In this document: one piece after another, positions 49,321-58,337 of the stretch
Position numbering within the stretch: position 1 is the stretch's first letter
How the letters are laid out: the number at the start of each line of letters is the position of its first letter
Assembly (NCBI RefSeq): GCF_001402915.1
Contig: NZ_CP012945.1
Span: forward strand, 1,527,501 to 1,591,500
Length of the DNA stretch: 64,000 nucleotides
DNA from: Devosia sp. A16
GTDB lineage: Bacteria; Pseudomonadota; Alphaproteobacteria; Rhizobiales; Devosiaceae
Direction of reading: 5' to 3'
Translations under genes and position numbers: made by a program
The notes under the pieces: generated by a model
Told to the model about the DNA's origin: nothing
Database searches by the model: none
What the model saw: the letters and a program-made list of their open reading frames with translations, nothing else

Positions 49321-49371
49321 ATGGATACCGGTTCAGTTTGAGGCGTGGCCGTGGCCCCGTAACTAGGATTG

Positions 49372-50013
49372 ATGAAGCTGGATTCCAAGTATTTTGACCG
49401 CATCCGGATCCGATCTCGGCACCCGGAACCCGAAGCGCAGCCCGATGTCCCGGCCTGCGGCTGGGAGGGGTGCGACCAGCCCGGCCTCTACAAGGCGCCC
49501 AAGGGCAACCGAGCCGTCGGCCAGTACCACCACTTCTGCCTCGAGCACGTGCGCCACTACAACCAGGTGTTCAACTTCTTCGCCGGCATGAAGCCCGAGG
49601 AGATGGAAAGCCATCTCAGCGCCGAGAAGGAAACCGACGGCCGCCCGAGCTGGGGGTTCGGCGCCAAGCCGGGCGCAGGCACCGGTCCGCGCATGCCGCG
49701 CGGCGCCCCGCGCAACCCCAATGCCAAGCGGGTCAACGATCCGTTCGGGGTGTTTGCCCGCTACGCCCGGCACCAGAAGCGCGAGCCGCAGCAGGAGCGG
49801 GTCAAGCCGCTGCACGAGCAGGATCGGCGCTCGTTCGAAACGCTCGGCTTCAAGGGTTATGCCAAGTCCGACGAAATCAAGGCCGCCTACAAGGCACTGG
49901 TGAAGGTGCATCACCCCGATGCCAATGGCGGCGACAAGAGCTCCGAGGACCGCCTGCGCGCCATCATCGCCGCCTATGCGCACTTGAAGTCAAAGGGCTT
50001 CGTCGCGCGCTGA
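49372..50013 (+). CDS. J-domain protein (DnaJ-like)
   Basis: The 213-residue protein carries a J domain at its C-terminus: SFETLGFKGYAKSDEIKAAY, then VKVHHPDANGGD with the essential HPD motif, which stimulates the ATPase of DnaK-type chaperones. The N-terminal part has conserved cysteines (VPACGWEGCDQPG and FCLEHVRHYN) and FNFFAGMKPEEMESHL. The family occurs next to cobS in related genomes. I take ATG 49372. A gap of 209 bases separates it from cobS. Confidence 0.93.
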   Translation: MKLDSKYFDRIRIRSRHPEPEAQPDVPACGWEGCDQPGLYKAPKGNRAVGQYHHFCLEHVRHYNQVFNFFAGMKPEEMESHLSAEKETDGRPSWGFGAKPGAGTGPRMPRGAPRNPNAKRVNDPFGVFARYARHQKREPQQERVKPLHEQDRRSFETLGFKGYAKSDEIKAAYKALVKVHHPDANGGDKSSEDRLRAIIAAYAHLKSKGFVAR

Positions 50014-50222
50014 CATCGGCAGGCGGGATGAATCTTTGTTATGGCACTATTTGTGCCGCCAATAGATGCCGCCAGGTGCCCGCGACGCCGGGCCTGGCGC
50101 CCATTGCACCCGCTATGGTCCGATTGTCGCGCAGCCCTACCGCGCGGCAGCCGATGCTGCTATAGAGCCGGCAACCGCCAAGGCAGCCGTCTTGACCTAT
50201 TTCCTTCCGCGAGCCTCGTGAA

Positions 50223-51200
50223 ATGCCTGAATTCAACAATCTGCCGAACAAGCAATATTCCGTCCGCGAAACCTTTGGCATCGACAGCGACATGAAGGTG
50301 ATGGGCTATGCGGAGACCGATCCGCATGTGCCGCCGATGGATCCGGACTATCTGTTCGACCGCAACACCACGCTGGCGATCCTTGCCGGCTTTGCCTTCA
50401 ACCGTCGTGTCATGGTGCAGGGCTACCACGGCACCGGCAAGTCGACCCATATCGAGCAGGTCGCGGCGCGCCTCAACTGGCCGCTGGTCCGCGTCAACCT
50501 CGACGCCCACGTCTCGCGTATCGACCTCGTCGGCAAGGACGCGATCGTGCTCAAGGACGGCAAGCAGATCACCGAGTTCCGCGATGGCATCCTGCCTTGG
50601 GCGGTGCAGAACAACATCGCGCTGGTGTTCGACGAATACGATGCCGGCCGTCCCGACGTGATGTTCGTGATCCAGCGCGTGCTCGAGACGCAGGGTCGCC
50701 TGACGCTGCTCGACCAGAACCGCGTCATCACCCCGCATCCGGCCTTCCGGCTGTTCGCCACCACCAACACGATTGGCCTCGGCGACACCTCGGGCCTCTA
50801 TCACGGCACCCAGCAGATCAACCAGGGCCAGATGGACCGTTGGTCGATCGTCACCACGCTCAACTACCTGCCGCACGACAAGGAAGTCGGGATCGTGCTC
50901 GCCAAGGCCAAGACCTATACCGGCGAGAAGGGCAAGAAGACCGTCAACAACATGGTGCGGCTGGCCGATCTCACCCGTCAGGCCTTCATCAACGGCGACC
51001 TGTCGACGGTGATGAGCCCGCGCACGGTGATCACCTGGGCCGAGAACGCCGAAATCTTCGGTGACGTCGGCTTCGCCTTCCGGCTGACCTTCCTCAACAA
51101 GTGCGATGAACTCGAGCGCCCCGTGGTGGCCGAGTTCTATCAGCGCGTGTTCGGCGAAGACCTGCCGGAATCAGCTGCCAACCTGGCGGTGACCGCCTAG
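50223..51200 (+). CDS. cobS: cobaltochelatase subunit CobS
   Basis: CobS is the AAA+ subunit of the aerobic cobaltochelatase (CobNST), which inserts cobalt into hydrogenobyrinic acid a,c-diamide in cobalamin synthesis. The 325-residue protein has Walker [12 protein letters not shown], Walker [17 protein letters not shown] and [13 protein letters not shown]. CobN is not in the window. The downstream order here is a methyltransferase gene and then cobT. Length and motifs are normal. Confidence 0.96.
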   Translation: MPEFNNLPNKQYSVRETFGIDSDMKVMGYAETDPHVPPMDPDYLFDRNTTLAILAGFAFNRRVMVQGYHGTGKSTHIEQVAARLNWPLVRVNLDAHVSRIDLVGKDAIVLKDGKQITEFRDGILPWAVQNNIALVFDEYDAGRPDVMFVIQRVLETQGRLTLLDQNRVITPHPAFRLFATTNTIGLGDTSGLYHGTQQINQGQMDRWSIVTTLNYLPHDKEVGIVLAKAKTYTGEKGKKTVNNMVRLADLTRQAFINGDLSTVMSPRTVITWAENAEIFGDVGFAFRLTFLNKCDELERPVVAEFYQRVFGEDLPESAANLAVTA

Positions 51201-51239
51201 TGCGCCTTGCTGCCTGAAAGGCGACAGATCAGAGACCTG

Positions 51240-51273
51240 GAGCGCTTCGACTTTGCCAAACGGCGAAACGCTC
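51240..51273. repeat. short palindrome with AGCGCTTCG/CGAAACGCTC arms
   Basis: Arms 51240-51249 and 51264-51273 pair at nine of ten positions around a 14-base loop, in the gap between cobS and the methyltransferase gene. The outer bases CGCTCTAG resemble the TAGAGCGTT edges of the family A repeats. There is no U tract, so it is unlikely to be a strong terminator. Confidence 0.5.
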
Positions 51274-51288
51274 TAGCCGGAGGCCGCG

Positions 51289-52026
51289 ATGGCCCAGAAC
51301 ATCTACGATGACCCGCAATTCCTCGCCGGGTACAGCCAGTTCCCCCGCTCGCGTGATGGCCTCGAGGCCACCAGCGAGTGGCCGGCGCTGCGCGCCCTGC
51401 TGCCCGAGATCACCGGTAAGCACGTGGTGGATCTCGGCTGCGGCTTCGGCCAGCTGAGCCGTTGGCTCGGCGAGCAGGGTGCGGCCACGGTGCTCGGCAT
51501 CGACCTCAGCGAAAAGATGCTGGCGCGGGCCATGGCCGAAACCCGCATTCCGGTCGTCACCTATCGGCGCGCCAACCTCGACGAACTGGTGCTCGAGCCG
51601 CTGAGCGCCGATCTGGTCGTCAGCTCAATGGCGCTGCACTATGTCGAGGACTTCGGCCGTATCGCCGAAATGCTGTTCGCGACCCTGGCGCCCGGCGGCC
51701 ATTTGGTGTTCTCGGTCGAGCATCCGATCTACGCCGCACGCGCCGAGCCCGAATGGGTGACCGCCGCCGACGGACGCCAGGCCTTCGCCATCGCCGACTA
51801 TCTGATCGAGGGCCGCCGCGTCACCAACTGGATCGTCGACGGCATCGTGAAGTTTCACCGCACCATCGGCACCATGCTGAACCTGCTGACCCGCGCCGGC
51901 TTCGTCTATGCCGCCGTTGACGAGTGGAAGCCGTCGGATGAACAGTTCGCGGCGCATCCGGAGTGGCGCGCCACCGAGCTGACCCGCCCGATGTTCCTGC
52001 TGATGTCCCTGACCAAGCCTGCCTAA
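51289..52026 (+). CDS. class I SAM-dependent methyltransferase
   Basis: The 245-residue protein has the SAM motif [20 protein letters not shown] near residue 45 and [14 protein letters not shown] (motif post-II). A C-terminal [16 protein letters not shown]-like segment also fits the group of UbiE/COQ5-like small-molecule methyltransferases. The substrate is unknown. It lies 88 bases after cobS and 11 before cobT, in one transcription unit. Whether it takes part in cobalamin metabolism or is a passenger cannot be told. Confidence 0.9.
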   Translation: MAQNIYDDPQFLAGYSQFPRSRDGLEATSEWPALRALLPEITGKHVVDLGCGFGQLSRWLGEQGAATVLGIDLSEKMLARAMAETRIPVVTYRRANLDELVLEPLSADLVVSSMALHYVEDFGRIAEMLFATLAPGGHLVFSVEHPIYAARAEPEWVTAADGRQAFAIADYLIEGRRVTNWIVDGIVKFHRTIGTMLNLLTRAGFVYAAVDEWKPSDEQFAAHPEWRATELTRPMFLLMSLTKPA

Positions 52027-52037
52027 CGAGAACACTG

Positions 52038-53927
52038 ATGGCCCCTCCGCCGCGCTCCAAGCCGAACAAGCCCGACACCACCGCCCCGTTCAAATCGGCG
52101 ATGGGCGCCGCGGTGCGCGCCATTGGCGGCAAGCGCGACCTCGAGGTGAGCTTCTCGGCCGACCGCCCGATCCTCACCGCCGACAAGGCGCGGCTCGCCA
52201 ACCTGCCGCGCCTGCCGACGCTGCGCGACATCGCCATCGCTCGCGGCCAGGGCGACGCCATGGCCATGCGGCTCGCGAGCCACGATCCCGAAACCCATCG
52301 CAAGCGGGCCCCCGCCGAGCCGGAGGCCCGTGCCGCCTATGATGCGCTGGAGCAGGCCCGGGTCGAGGCGCTGGGTTGCATCCGCATGCCGGGCATGACC
52401 GGCAATATCCACGAAATGCTGGAAGACCGGCTGTACCGGCAGAACTTCGCCGAAGTCAGCGACAAGGCCGACGCCCCGCTGGCCGAAGCGCTGGGGCTGA
52501 TCCTGCGCGAACGCGTCGCCGGCATCGCCATCCCGCCCTCCGGCAATGCTATCGTCGAGCTGTGGAAGAAGGAAATCGAGGAGCGCGCCGGCACCTCGCT
52601 GACCACGCTCCTGACCCGCTTCGAAGACCAGGACCTGTTCAGCCGCGCCACGCGGCAATTGCTGCGCGACCTGAGCCTCGTGCCCGACAGCGATCTTGAC
52701 GACGGCGAGAGCGACGACAACGAACAGGGCGACGACCAGGAACCGGAGCGCGGCCAGGACGACGAGAAGAACCCCGAGCAGGGAGAGGGGGAGAGCGAGG
52801 ACGCCGAGGCCGACGAAGACCAGACCCCCGGCCAGTCCGAGCAGGAAGGCGAAGTCGAAGGCGCCGAGATGGACTTTTCCGAAACCGACGAGGACGAGAG
52901 CTCCGAGTCGGGTGAGGACCAGCCCAATCCGCCGCCGCCCGGCGCCAATGCCAAAGAGTTCCAGAACGTCTTCAACTATAGGATCTTTACCCAGAAGTTC
53001 GACGAGGTGGTGCGGGCCCCCGACCTCTGCCCGCCCGAGGAACTCGATCAGTTGCGGGCGCTGCTCGACAAGCAGCTCGAGAACCTCGCCGGCGCCGTGG
53101 CGCGGCTCGCCAACAAGCTGCAGCGCCGGTTGATGGCGCAGCAGAACCGCAGCTGGGAATTCGACCTCGAGGAAGGCCTGCTCGATACGGCGCGCCTCAC
53201 CCGCGTGGTCACCGATCCGCTGCAGGCCCTGAGCTTCAAGGTCGAGCGCGACACCGATTTCCGCGACACCGTCGTGACGCTGCTGCTCGACAATTCCGGC
53301 TCGATGCGCGGCCGCCCGATCACCATCGCGGCGATCTGCGGCGATATCCTTGCCCGCACGCTGGAGCGCTGCGGGGTCAAGGTTGAGATTCTGGGCTTCA
53401 CCACCCGGGCCTGGAAAGGCGGCAAGAGTCGCGAAGCCTGGCTGGAAGCGGGTCGTCCGCCCAATCCGGGCCGCGTCAATGACATCCGCCACATCATCTA
53501 CAAGGCGGCCGACGAGCCGTGGCGCCATGCCCGCCGCAACCTCGGGCTGATGATGCGCGAAGGCTTGCTCAAGGAAAATATCGACGGCGAAGCCCTGCAA
53601 TGGGCCCATAGGCGACTGCTTGCCCGGTCCGAAAATCGCCGCATCCTGATGGTGATCTCCGATGGTGCGCCGGTCGACGACTCGACCCAGAGCGTCAATG
53701 CCGGCAATTATCTCGAGGCTCACTTGCGCCAGGTGATCGAAGACATCGAGACCCGTTCCTCCGTGCAACTGGTGGCGGTCGGCATCGGTCACGATGTCAC
53801 GCGCTACTACCGTCGCGCCGTGACCCTGCTCGACGCCGAGGAACTGGCGGGGGCGCTGACCGACGAACTGGCCTCGCTGTTCGACGAGGAAGCGCCCGGG
53901 GCCTTCCGCAAGAGCCGCTACGGATGA
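52038..53927 (+). CDS. cobT: cobaltochelatase subunit CobT
   Basis: CobT is the VWA-domain partner of CobS in aerobic cobaltochelatase. The 629-residue protein has an N-terminal domain (about 1-215), a long acidic linker (about 215-300, rich in Asp, Glu, Gln and Ser), and a C-terminal von Willebrand A domain. Its MIDAS motif DNSGSMRG is near residue 418, with the ISDGAPVDD loop further on. The ATG at 52038 lies 11 bases after the methyltransferase stop. Its stop overlaps the next gene by 4 bases. A frame extension further upstream overlaps the methyltransferase and is not used. Confidence 0.95.
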   Translation: MAPPPRSKPNKPDTTAPFKSAMGAAVRAIGGKRDLEVSFSADRPILTADKARLANLPRLPTLRDIAIARGQGDAMAMRLASHDPETHRKRAPAEPEARAAYDALEQARVEALGCIRMPGMTGNIHEMLEDRLYRQNFAEVSDKADAPLAEALGLILRERVAGIAIPPSGNAIVELWKKEIEERAGTSLTTLLTRFEDQDLFSRATRQLLRDLSLVPDSDLDDGESDDNEQGDDQEPERGQDDEKNPEQGEGESEDAEADEDQTPGQSEQEGEVEGAEMDFSETDEDESSESGEDQPNPPPPGANAKEFQNVFNYRIFTQKFDEVVRAPDLCPPEELDQLRALLDKQLENLAGAVARLANKLQRRLMAQQNRSWEFDLEEGLLDTARLTRVVTDPLQALSFKVERDTDFRDTVVTLLLDNSGSMRGRPITIAAICGDILARTLERCGVKVEILGFTTRAWKGGKSREAWLEAGRPPNPGRVNDIRHIIYKAADEPWRHARRNLGLMMREGLLKENIDGEALQWAHRRLLARSENRRILMVISDGAPVDDSTQSVNAGNYLEAHLRQVIEDIETRSSVQLVAVGIGHDVTRYYRRAVTLLDAEELAGALTDELASLFDEEAPGAFRKSRYG

Positions 53928-54955
53928 GGGCTGCCCGCCGTGCCTCGCGCCTCGCCGCGGCGGCACTGCTGATCGCAAGCGCAAGCGTCGCCCTGCTGGC
54001 GGCAGGCGGGCTGGGCGCCCGGGCCGACGACGAGACCGTGACCTCGGTCCCCATCTCGACCTTCGCCTCGGCCGGCATCGGTCAGCGGGTGCAGGGTCTG
54101 GTGTGGCGCGGCGGTATCGAGATGCAAAGCCAGACCGATACCTTCGGCGGCCTCTCCGGGCTCGGCTTCACCGGCCCGGACGGACGTCTGGTGATGGTCT
54201 CGGACCGCGGCAACTTCGTCTCCGGGCAGCTGCTCTATGATGAGGCGGCGCGGCCGCTGGGACTGATCGGCGTCAAGATCGAGCCGATCCAGAACTCCAA
54301 GGGCAAGGAGCTGCCGCGCGCCTATTCGCGCGACGCCGAGGCGCTGGCGGTGATCCTGCGCGATGGCCAGCCGAGTGCGGTGCGCGTCGGTTTCGAGAAC
54401 CTCACGCGGGTCGCCGATTTTGCGCTGGTCGACGGCCTGCCGCAGGGCGCTGCCCGCGAGGTCAACATTCCCAAATGGCTGAGCGACACGCGCACCAACG
54501 AAACGCTGGAAGCGGTCTGCATTGCGCCCCCTACCTCCCCCATCGCCGGCTCGACCTTGCTGCTCACCGAAGGTATCATCGACGATGACGGCCAGCACTC
54601 GGCCTATCTGCTTGGCCAGAACGACAAGGGTCCGTTGAGCTACATCTCGGGCGACGGCACCAACCCGACCGACTGCGCCTTCATGCCCAATGGCGACCTC
54701 CTGGTGCTGGAGCGCGGCATCGCGCTGCTCGCCTTCCAGATGCGGCTGGTCCGTATCCCGGCCGCCGAGGTAAAGCCCGGCGCCCATATGAAGGGCGAAC
54801 AGTTGCTGCATGCCGCCGGTGGCGACATCGACAACATGGAAGCTGTCGCGGTCCATACGGCCCCCGATGGCACCACCCGCATCACCCTGGTGTCGGACAA
54901 CAACTTCAACGACTGGGAACGTAACCTGCTGCTGGAGTTCAGCCTGCCGGAGTGA
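53924..54955 (+). CDS. exported phytase-like esterase domain protein
   Basis: The 343-residue protein has an N-terminal signal peptide ([20 protein letters not shown]). The rest is the 'esterase-like activity of phytase' beta-propeller domain: [50 protein letters not shown] and [17 protein letters not shown]. Family members are exported and hydrolyse phosphate or carboxyl esters; the substrate is unknown. It overlaps cobT by 4 bases, so it is translationally coupled to it. Confidence 0.85.
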   Translation: MRAARRASRLAAAALLIASASVALLAAGGLGARADDETVTSVPISTFASAGIGQRVQGLVWRGGIEMQSQTDTFGGLSGLGFTGPDGRLVMVSDRGNFVSGQLLYDEAARPLGLIGVKIEPIQNSKGKELPRAYSRDAEALAVILRDGQPSAVRVGFENLTRVADFALVDGLPQGAAREVNIPKWLSDTRTNETLEAVCIAPPTSPIAGSTLLLTEGIIDDDGQHSAYLLGQNDKGPLSYISGDGTNPTDCAFMPNGDLLVLERGIALLAFQMRLVRIPAAEVKPGAHMKGEQLLHAAGGDIDNMEAVAVHTAPDGTTRITLVSDNNFNDWERNLLLEFSLPE

Positions 54956-54965
54956 GGAGGACGTG

Positions 54966-55370
54966 ATGTCGGCAAGAGACGTACTCGAGGCCTATGCCGA
55001 CCGCATCAACGGCCAGGACTTCGACCTGCTGACCGAACTCATCGCCCCAGACGCGACCTTCTGGTTCACCACCGGCAGCCATCGCGGCATCGCCGCCATC
55101 CGCGCCGCGTTCGAGGCGACCTGGCAGGTGATGGGCCCGAGCGAGCATTACTGGCTCGACCAGCTCGAATGGATCGCCGAAGGCGATGCCGCCGCGGCCT
55201 GCATCTACCGCTTCAACTGGCAAACCGTTGCCGACGGCAAGCCGGCCTCGGGCTCCGGCCGCGGCACCACGGTATTGAAGCGCGTGGGCGGGCGCTGGTG
55301 GATCGCCCACGAACATTTGAGCGGCTTCCCGGATCAGCCCCCTCCGGCGCAAGCTGACCCCCACCCTTGA
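54966..55370 (+). CDS. SnoaL-like (NTF2-fold) protein
   Basis: The 134-residue protein has the cone-shaped NTF2 fold: VLEAYADRINGQDFDLLTEL, IAPDATFWFTTGSHRGIAAI, WIAEGDAAAACIYRF and WIAHEHLSGFP. Such proteins may be isomerases or hydrolases, or have no known activity. ATG 54966 follows GGAGG. The last residues (QADPHP) and the stop are encoded by the edge of a family B repeat, so the C-terminus was probably redrawn by the repeat's arrival. It follows the phytase-like gene by 10 bases. Confidence 0.85.
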   Translation: MSARDVLEAYADRINGQDFDLLTELIAPDATFWFTTGSHRGIAAIRAAFEATWQVMGPSEHYWLDQLEWIAEGDAAAACIYRFNWQTVADGKPASGSGRGTTVLKRVGGRWWIAHEHLSGFPDQPPPAQADPHP

Positions 55371-55480
55371 TCCCTCACCCTAAACATGGGGAGGGAGACG
55401 ATAGCCTCGATCTCAGCGTGAGGGTCTCCCTCCCCTGTTTAGGGTGAGGGGACAGGGGTGGGGGTCAGCCCGCACCGGCG
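55354..55480. repeat. family B palindromic repeat, copy 3
   Basis: The left arm GCTGACCCCCACCCTTGATC and right arm AGGGGACAGGGGTGGGGGTC, then AGCCC, are inverted. The centre CCCTAAACATGGGGAGGGAG and CTCCCTCCCCTGTTTAGGGT forms a second nested dyad, and the element ends in CACCGGCG. It overlaps the last codons of the SnoaL-like gene. Confidence 0.88.
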
Positions 55481-55504
55481 ATCCGGCTTGGCCGCAAAAA
55501 AACT

Positions 55505-56191
55505 CTACGCCGCAACCTTCAGCGGCGGCAGCGGCATCAGCCTGCCCATCAGCATGCGGTAAGGCGCCAGCAACAGCAGCGCGGCGAGGAACTTCACGAG
55601 GAAGTCGCCGGCGGCGAGCGAGAGCCACAGCGGCACCTCGGGTCCGAGGCTGAGGAACGGCGCCGGGAAGCCCAGCGAGCCGTCCGGCGCACCATAGACT
55701 CCATCGACGAAGCCGAAGGCCGGTGCGAAGGCGATGGAAAAGAAGATCGCCGTATCCAGCAGCGAGCCGAACAACGAGCCGGCGAGCGGCGGCAGGAACC
55801 AGCTCCGGCTGGCCCTGAGCCGCGAGAACACCGAGATGTCGAGCAGTTGCCCGACCAGGAACGCCGTTACCGATGCGGTGGCGATGCGCGCCGTGGTGGC
55901 GGGTGCGCCCCCGGCATTCCAGGGCAGCGGATTGAAGCTCAGATAGAATGACAGCGCCACCGCAACGGCAAAGCCGAAGACCACCACCAGCCGCGCCCGT
56001 GCCGCGCCGTCATAGCGGTTGGTGAGGTCGGTGACGAGGAAAGCGAAGGGGTAGGTAAAGGCGCCCCAGGTGAGGAGATCCTTGAGGTTGATCGGCCCGA
56101 GCTGGGCATCGACCGGGTAGAGCACGAGAATATTGGACGCGGTGACCACCACGACCATCGCGGCAATGGCCGCGACAAAGCGAGCGAGCAT
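55505..56191 (-). CDS. VUT family queuosine-precursor transporter (YhhQ-like)
   Basis: This 228-residue protein has about six membrane helices and the family's NLKDLLTWGAFTYPFAFLVT and DLTNRYDG motifs, plus SRSWFLPPLAGSLFGSLLDT. YhhQ/QPTR proteins import preQ0 or preQ1, precursors of the queuosine tRNA modification. I start it at ATG 56191, where AGAGG lies upstream, rather than at the GTG three codons earlier. No preQ1 riboswitch was recognised upstream. It stands alone on the minus strand between a repeat and rpmB. Confidence 0.88.
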   Translation of the reverse strand: MLARFVAAIAAMVVVVTASNILVLYPVDAQLGPINLKDLLTWGAFTYPFAFLVTDLTNRYDGAARARLVVVFGFAVAVALSFYLSFNPLPWNAGGAPATTARIATASVTAFLVGQLLDISVFSRLRASRSWFLPPLAGSLFGSLLDTAIFFSIAFAPAFGFVDGVYGAPDGSLGFPAPFLSLGPEVPLWLSLAAGDFLVKFLAALLLLAPYRMLMGRLMPLPPLKVAA

Positions 56192-56279
56192 ATCCTGCAC
56201 CTCTATGATAGCCGCTGGCCGGCAGCAGACCGGGGCGGCGATGGTGGAGCTTCAGCTCCGATGAGTCTTCTAGGCGCGA

Positions 56280-56342
56280 TGTCATCCCCGCGAAAGCGGG
56301 AACCTCTGTTTCGGTGTCTCACGCCCCATTCGCAGGGGTGAT
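56280..56342. repeat. degenerate family A repeat
   Basis: TGTCATCCCCGCGAAAGCGG at 56280-56299 is the left arm of the family A element with C/T changes. The right arm survives only as TTCGCAGGGGTGATA (about 56328-56342) and the loop has diverged. It lies between the queuosine transporter gene and the rpmB terminator. Confidence 0.6.
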
Positions 56343-56364
56343 ACCGGTAGACGGCAAGCTGTCC

Positions 56365-56400
56365 CCAAAACAAACCGCGCGCCCCTTGCGAGGCGCGCGG
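56365..56400 (-). terminator. rho-independent terminator of rpmB
   Basis: On the minus strand a 9-bp stem CCGCGCGCC / GGCGCGCGG is followed by TTTGTTTTGG. It lies about 22 bases past the rpmB stop. Confidence 0.88.
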
Positions 56401-56421
56401 CGAGAACTGAAAGGCCGAAGC

Positions 56422-56706
56422 TTACGACGCGAGAGCTGCGCGCACTTCCTTCTTCACGGCCAGCGCGACGGGCGACAGCTCGGCATCGTCTGCCTTGAGC
56501 AGGAACGCATCGAGGCCGCCGCGGTGCTCGACCGAACGCAGCGCGTTCGCCGAAATCCGCAGCTTGACCGTGCGGCCGAGCGTATCCGACAGCAGCGAGA
56601 CGTTGAGGAGGTTGGGGAGGAAGCGGCGACGGGTGCGGTTGAGCGCATGGCTCACCTTGTTCCCGGTCATCACGCCCTTACCGGTGAGTTCGCAGCGGCG
56701 AGCCAT
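56422..56706 (-). CDS. rpmB: 50S ribosomal protein L28
   Basis: The 94-residue protein is the L28 of the alphaproteobacterial type, with [33 protein letters not shown] and [11 protein letters not shown]. It binds 23S rRNA in the large subunit. It has its own promoter and terminator and a structured leader. Zinc-binding cysteines are absent, so this is the C- form. It is divergent from the DUF3108 gene. Confidence 0.97.
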   Translation of the reverse strand: MARRCELTGKGVMTGNKVSHALNRTRRRFLPNLLNVSLLSDTLGRTVKLRISANALRSVEHRGGLDAFLLKADDAELSPVALAVKKEVRAALAS

Positions 56707-56725
56707 TGGAGTATCCTGTCAAAAG

Positions 56726-56758
56726 GCCCTCGGCGGGGGACGATCCCCCGCAACGGGC
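56726..56758 (-). promoter_or_regulatory. structured rpmB leader, possible attenuator
   Basis: Within the transcribed leader a perfect 8-bp stem GCGGGGGA / TCCCCCGC with a 3-base loop is extended by flanking GCCC/GGGC pairs and followed by CCTTTTGACAGG on the minus strand. The shape is that of an intrinsic terminator with a short U tract, 20-50 bases before the start codon. Confidence 0.55.
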
Positions 56759-56786
56759 TGGAGTCTGTTCTTGATTGCGGACGCTC

Positions 56787-56815
56787 CCATAGAGAACTGC
56801 GCCCTTTCCGTCAAG
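56787..56815 (-). promoter_or_regulatory. sigma-70 promoter of rpmB
   Basis: On the minus strand CTTGAC (56810-56815) and CTATGG (56787-56792) are 17 bases apart, a near-perfect match to the alphaproteobacterial CTTGAC-N17-CTATAT promoter. The start of transcription should be near 56780, giving a leader of about 73 bases. Confidence 0.8.
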
Positions 56816-56936
56816 CTTGTGAACGCCGAATGCCTTGCCAGCCCGGAATGGCCTCGGGCATTTTGGCAGCTAGTATTGATTCGCTGCTTGGTGACATCGC
56901 GTCGCCGCTTGGCGACGCCGCCAGAGGTCCGTTCCC

Positions 56937-57731
56937 GTGTTGAACGCCGGTTTCCGCCAGACGATGCGATTGGCCGCCTTTGCCGTGGCGCTGCTCAGCC
57001 TGCCCGCCGGCGCCGCCGAATTGGCGGCCCGCGCCGAGTACATGGTCACCATGGGCGGCACCCATGTCGCCAACGCGCGCGTCAATCTCAACGACAACGG
57101 CTCGATCTATTCGCTCGTGCTCGACGCCAAGATTACCGGGCTGGCGCAACTGGTGGCCAGCGGCACCGCCAAGGCGACCTCGTCGGGCAGTTCCGGAGCC
57201 ACCGGCCTCAAGGCGCAGAAATTCGACATCGTGACCCGGGCCAGCGGCGAAGAGTTCACCGCTGCCGTCACCTATGCCGGCGGCTCCGTCGACAGCTTCA
57301 AGGTGGCCCCGCCGATCGTCAACAATATCGACCGGGTGGCGATCGAGCGGAAGCACCTCGTCGCCGCCAACGATATGCTGGCCCCCTTCGTCCTCAAGGG
57401 ACCGGCGCTCGACAAGCAATTGTGCAGCCGGCAGATGCCGATCTTCACCGGCGTCGAGCGCTTCAACCTGACCCTGAAATACGTCAAGGACGACACCGCC
57501 ACGTCCAAGCGCACCGGCTACCAGGGCCCGCTGGTGCTGTGCAGCATGCACTACACCCCGATCTCCGGGCACTACACCACCAACGAGATCACCACCTACC
57601 TCGCCAGGAACGAGCGTATCCTGGTCTGGTACGCGCCGCTCAAGACCCCCGGCTACTACATTCCCTACCGGGCGCTGATCACCACCGAAGCCGGCGATCT
57701 CTCGGTCGTCCTGACCGACCTCTCCGAGTAG
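56937..57731 (+). CDS. DUF3108 domain exported protein
   Basis: The 264-residue protein has a signal peptide (LAAFAVALLSLPAGAAELAA) and the DUF3108 domain (LAARAEYMVTMGGTHVANAR, then YTPISGHY and KTPGYYIPYRALI). Family proteins are periplasmic with unknown function and often lie opposite rpmB in Hyphomicrobiales. The GTG start 56937 has AGAGGT upstream; ATG 56964, directly before the signal peptide, is possible. Confidence 0.87.
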   Translation: MLNAGFRQTMRLAAFAVALLSLPAGAAELAARAEYMVTMGGTHVANARVNLNDNGSIYSLVLDAKITGLAQLVASGTAKATSSGSSGATGLKAQKFDIVTRASGEEFTAAVTYAGGSVDSFKVAPPIVNNIDRVAIERKHLVAANDMLAPFVLKGPALDKQLCSRQMPIFTGVERFNLTLKYVKDDTATSKRTGYQGPLVLCSMHYTPISGHYTTNEITTYLARNERILVWYAPLKTPGYYIPYRALITTEAGDLSVVLTDLSE

Positions 57732-57838
57732 GATACCGGCTCTGCCGGGCGATGAACGACAGCTAAACCCCTGCCTCACCACGCGTTCAAGCGAGTGACG
57801 GCAATCTGCCTCCAATGGCTCACGTAAAGGAGGAAGCA

Positions 57839-58243
57839 ATGACCATCGTCAAACTCGGCATCGCCGCTCTGGCCGCCAGCATCGCTCTGGGCGGCGGCGC
57901 CAACGCCCTCGAGCTGAAGGCTGGCGGTACCAGCAAGCTCGTCCCCACCAGCATCCAGCTCGGCATCGTCCCACCGCCCGACAATGTCTGCCCCGGCAAG
58001 GGCAAGCTGACCGCCTGGGTCGAGACCAACAAGCCGGGCACCATCAACATCCTGTTGGTGAAGAAGGGCGGCGCCGTCGCCGGCCCCTATCCCGTCACCA
58101 CGGTCAAGGGCGCCAACGGCATCGTCATGGGCAGCTACACGCAGCACCTGGTGATCGATAATCCGATCGACGCCGAGTATCGCGTCGTCGTCGCCGGCAC
58201 CCCCATACAGTCCAATTGGGTCCCGCTCATCGCCGCTTGCTAG
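57839..58243 (+). CDS. small secreted protein of unknown function
   Basis: The 134-residue protein has a signal peptide (VKLGIAALAASIALGGGANA) and a mature part with two cysteines (NVCPGKGKLT and LIAAC) and short beta-strand motifs (LTAWVETNKPGTINILLVKK, EYRVVVAGTPIQSNWVPL). It looks like a small immunoglobulin-like or beta-sandwich periplasmic protein. ATG 57839 follows AAGGAGG. I do not recognise the family. It lies 107 bases after the DUF3108 gene. Confidence 0.75.
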   Translation: MTIVKLGIAALAASIALGGGANALELKAGGTSKLVPTSIQLGIVPPPDNVCPGKGKLTAWVETNKPGTINILLVKKGGAVAGPYPVTTVKGANGIVMGSYTQHLVIDNPIDAEYRVVVAGTPIQSNWVPLIAAC

Positions 58244-58337
58244 CACAACGGCTCCCGCGCCCCGGACCATTGGCAACAGACCCATGGTCCCTCGTGCCGG
58301 CAGGCCTCCAAGCGGGGCCGCCGGCCGGGCGGCGGAA

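Noticed and set aside
50014-50222. Cobalamin riboswitch upstream of cobS
   Set aside because: No recognisable B12 box (GCCACTG core) or expected fold; only GC-rich sequence with a CTTGAC too close to the start codon.
52023-53984. 653-codon frame antisense to cobT
   Set aside because: Shadow of cobT, including a reversed image of its acidic linker.
56192-56280. preQ1 riboswitch upstream of the queuosine-precursor transporter
   Set aside because: I looked for the conserved preQ1-I and preQ1-II cores and did not see them; only unstructured GC-rich sequence.
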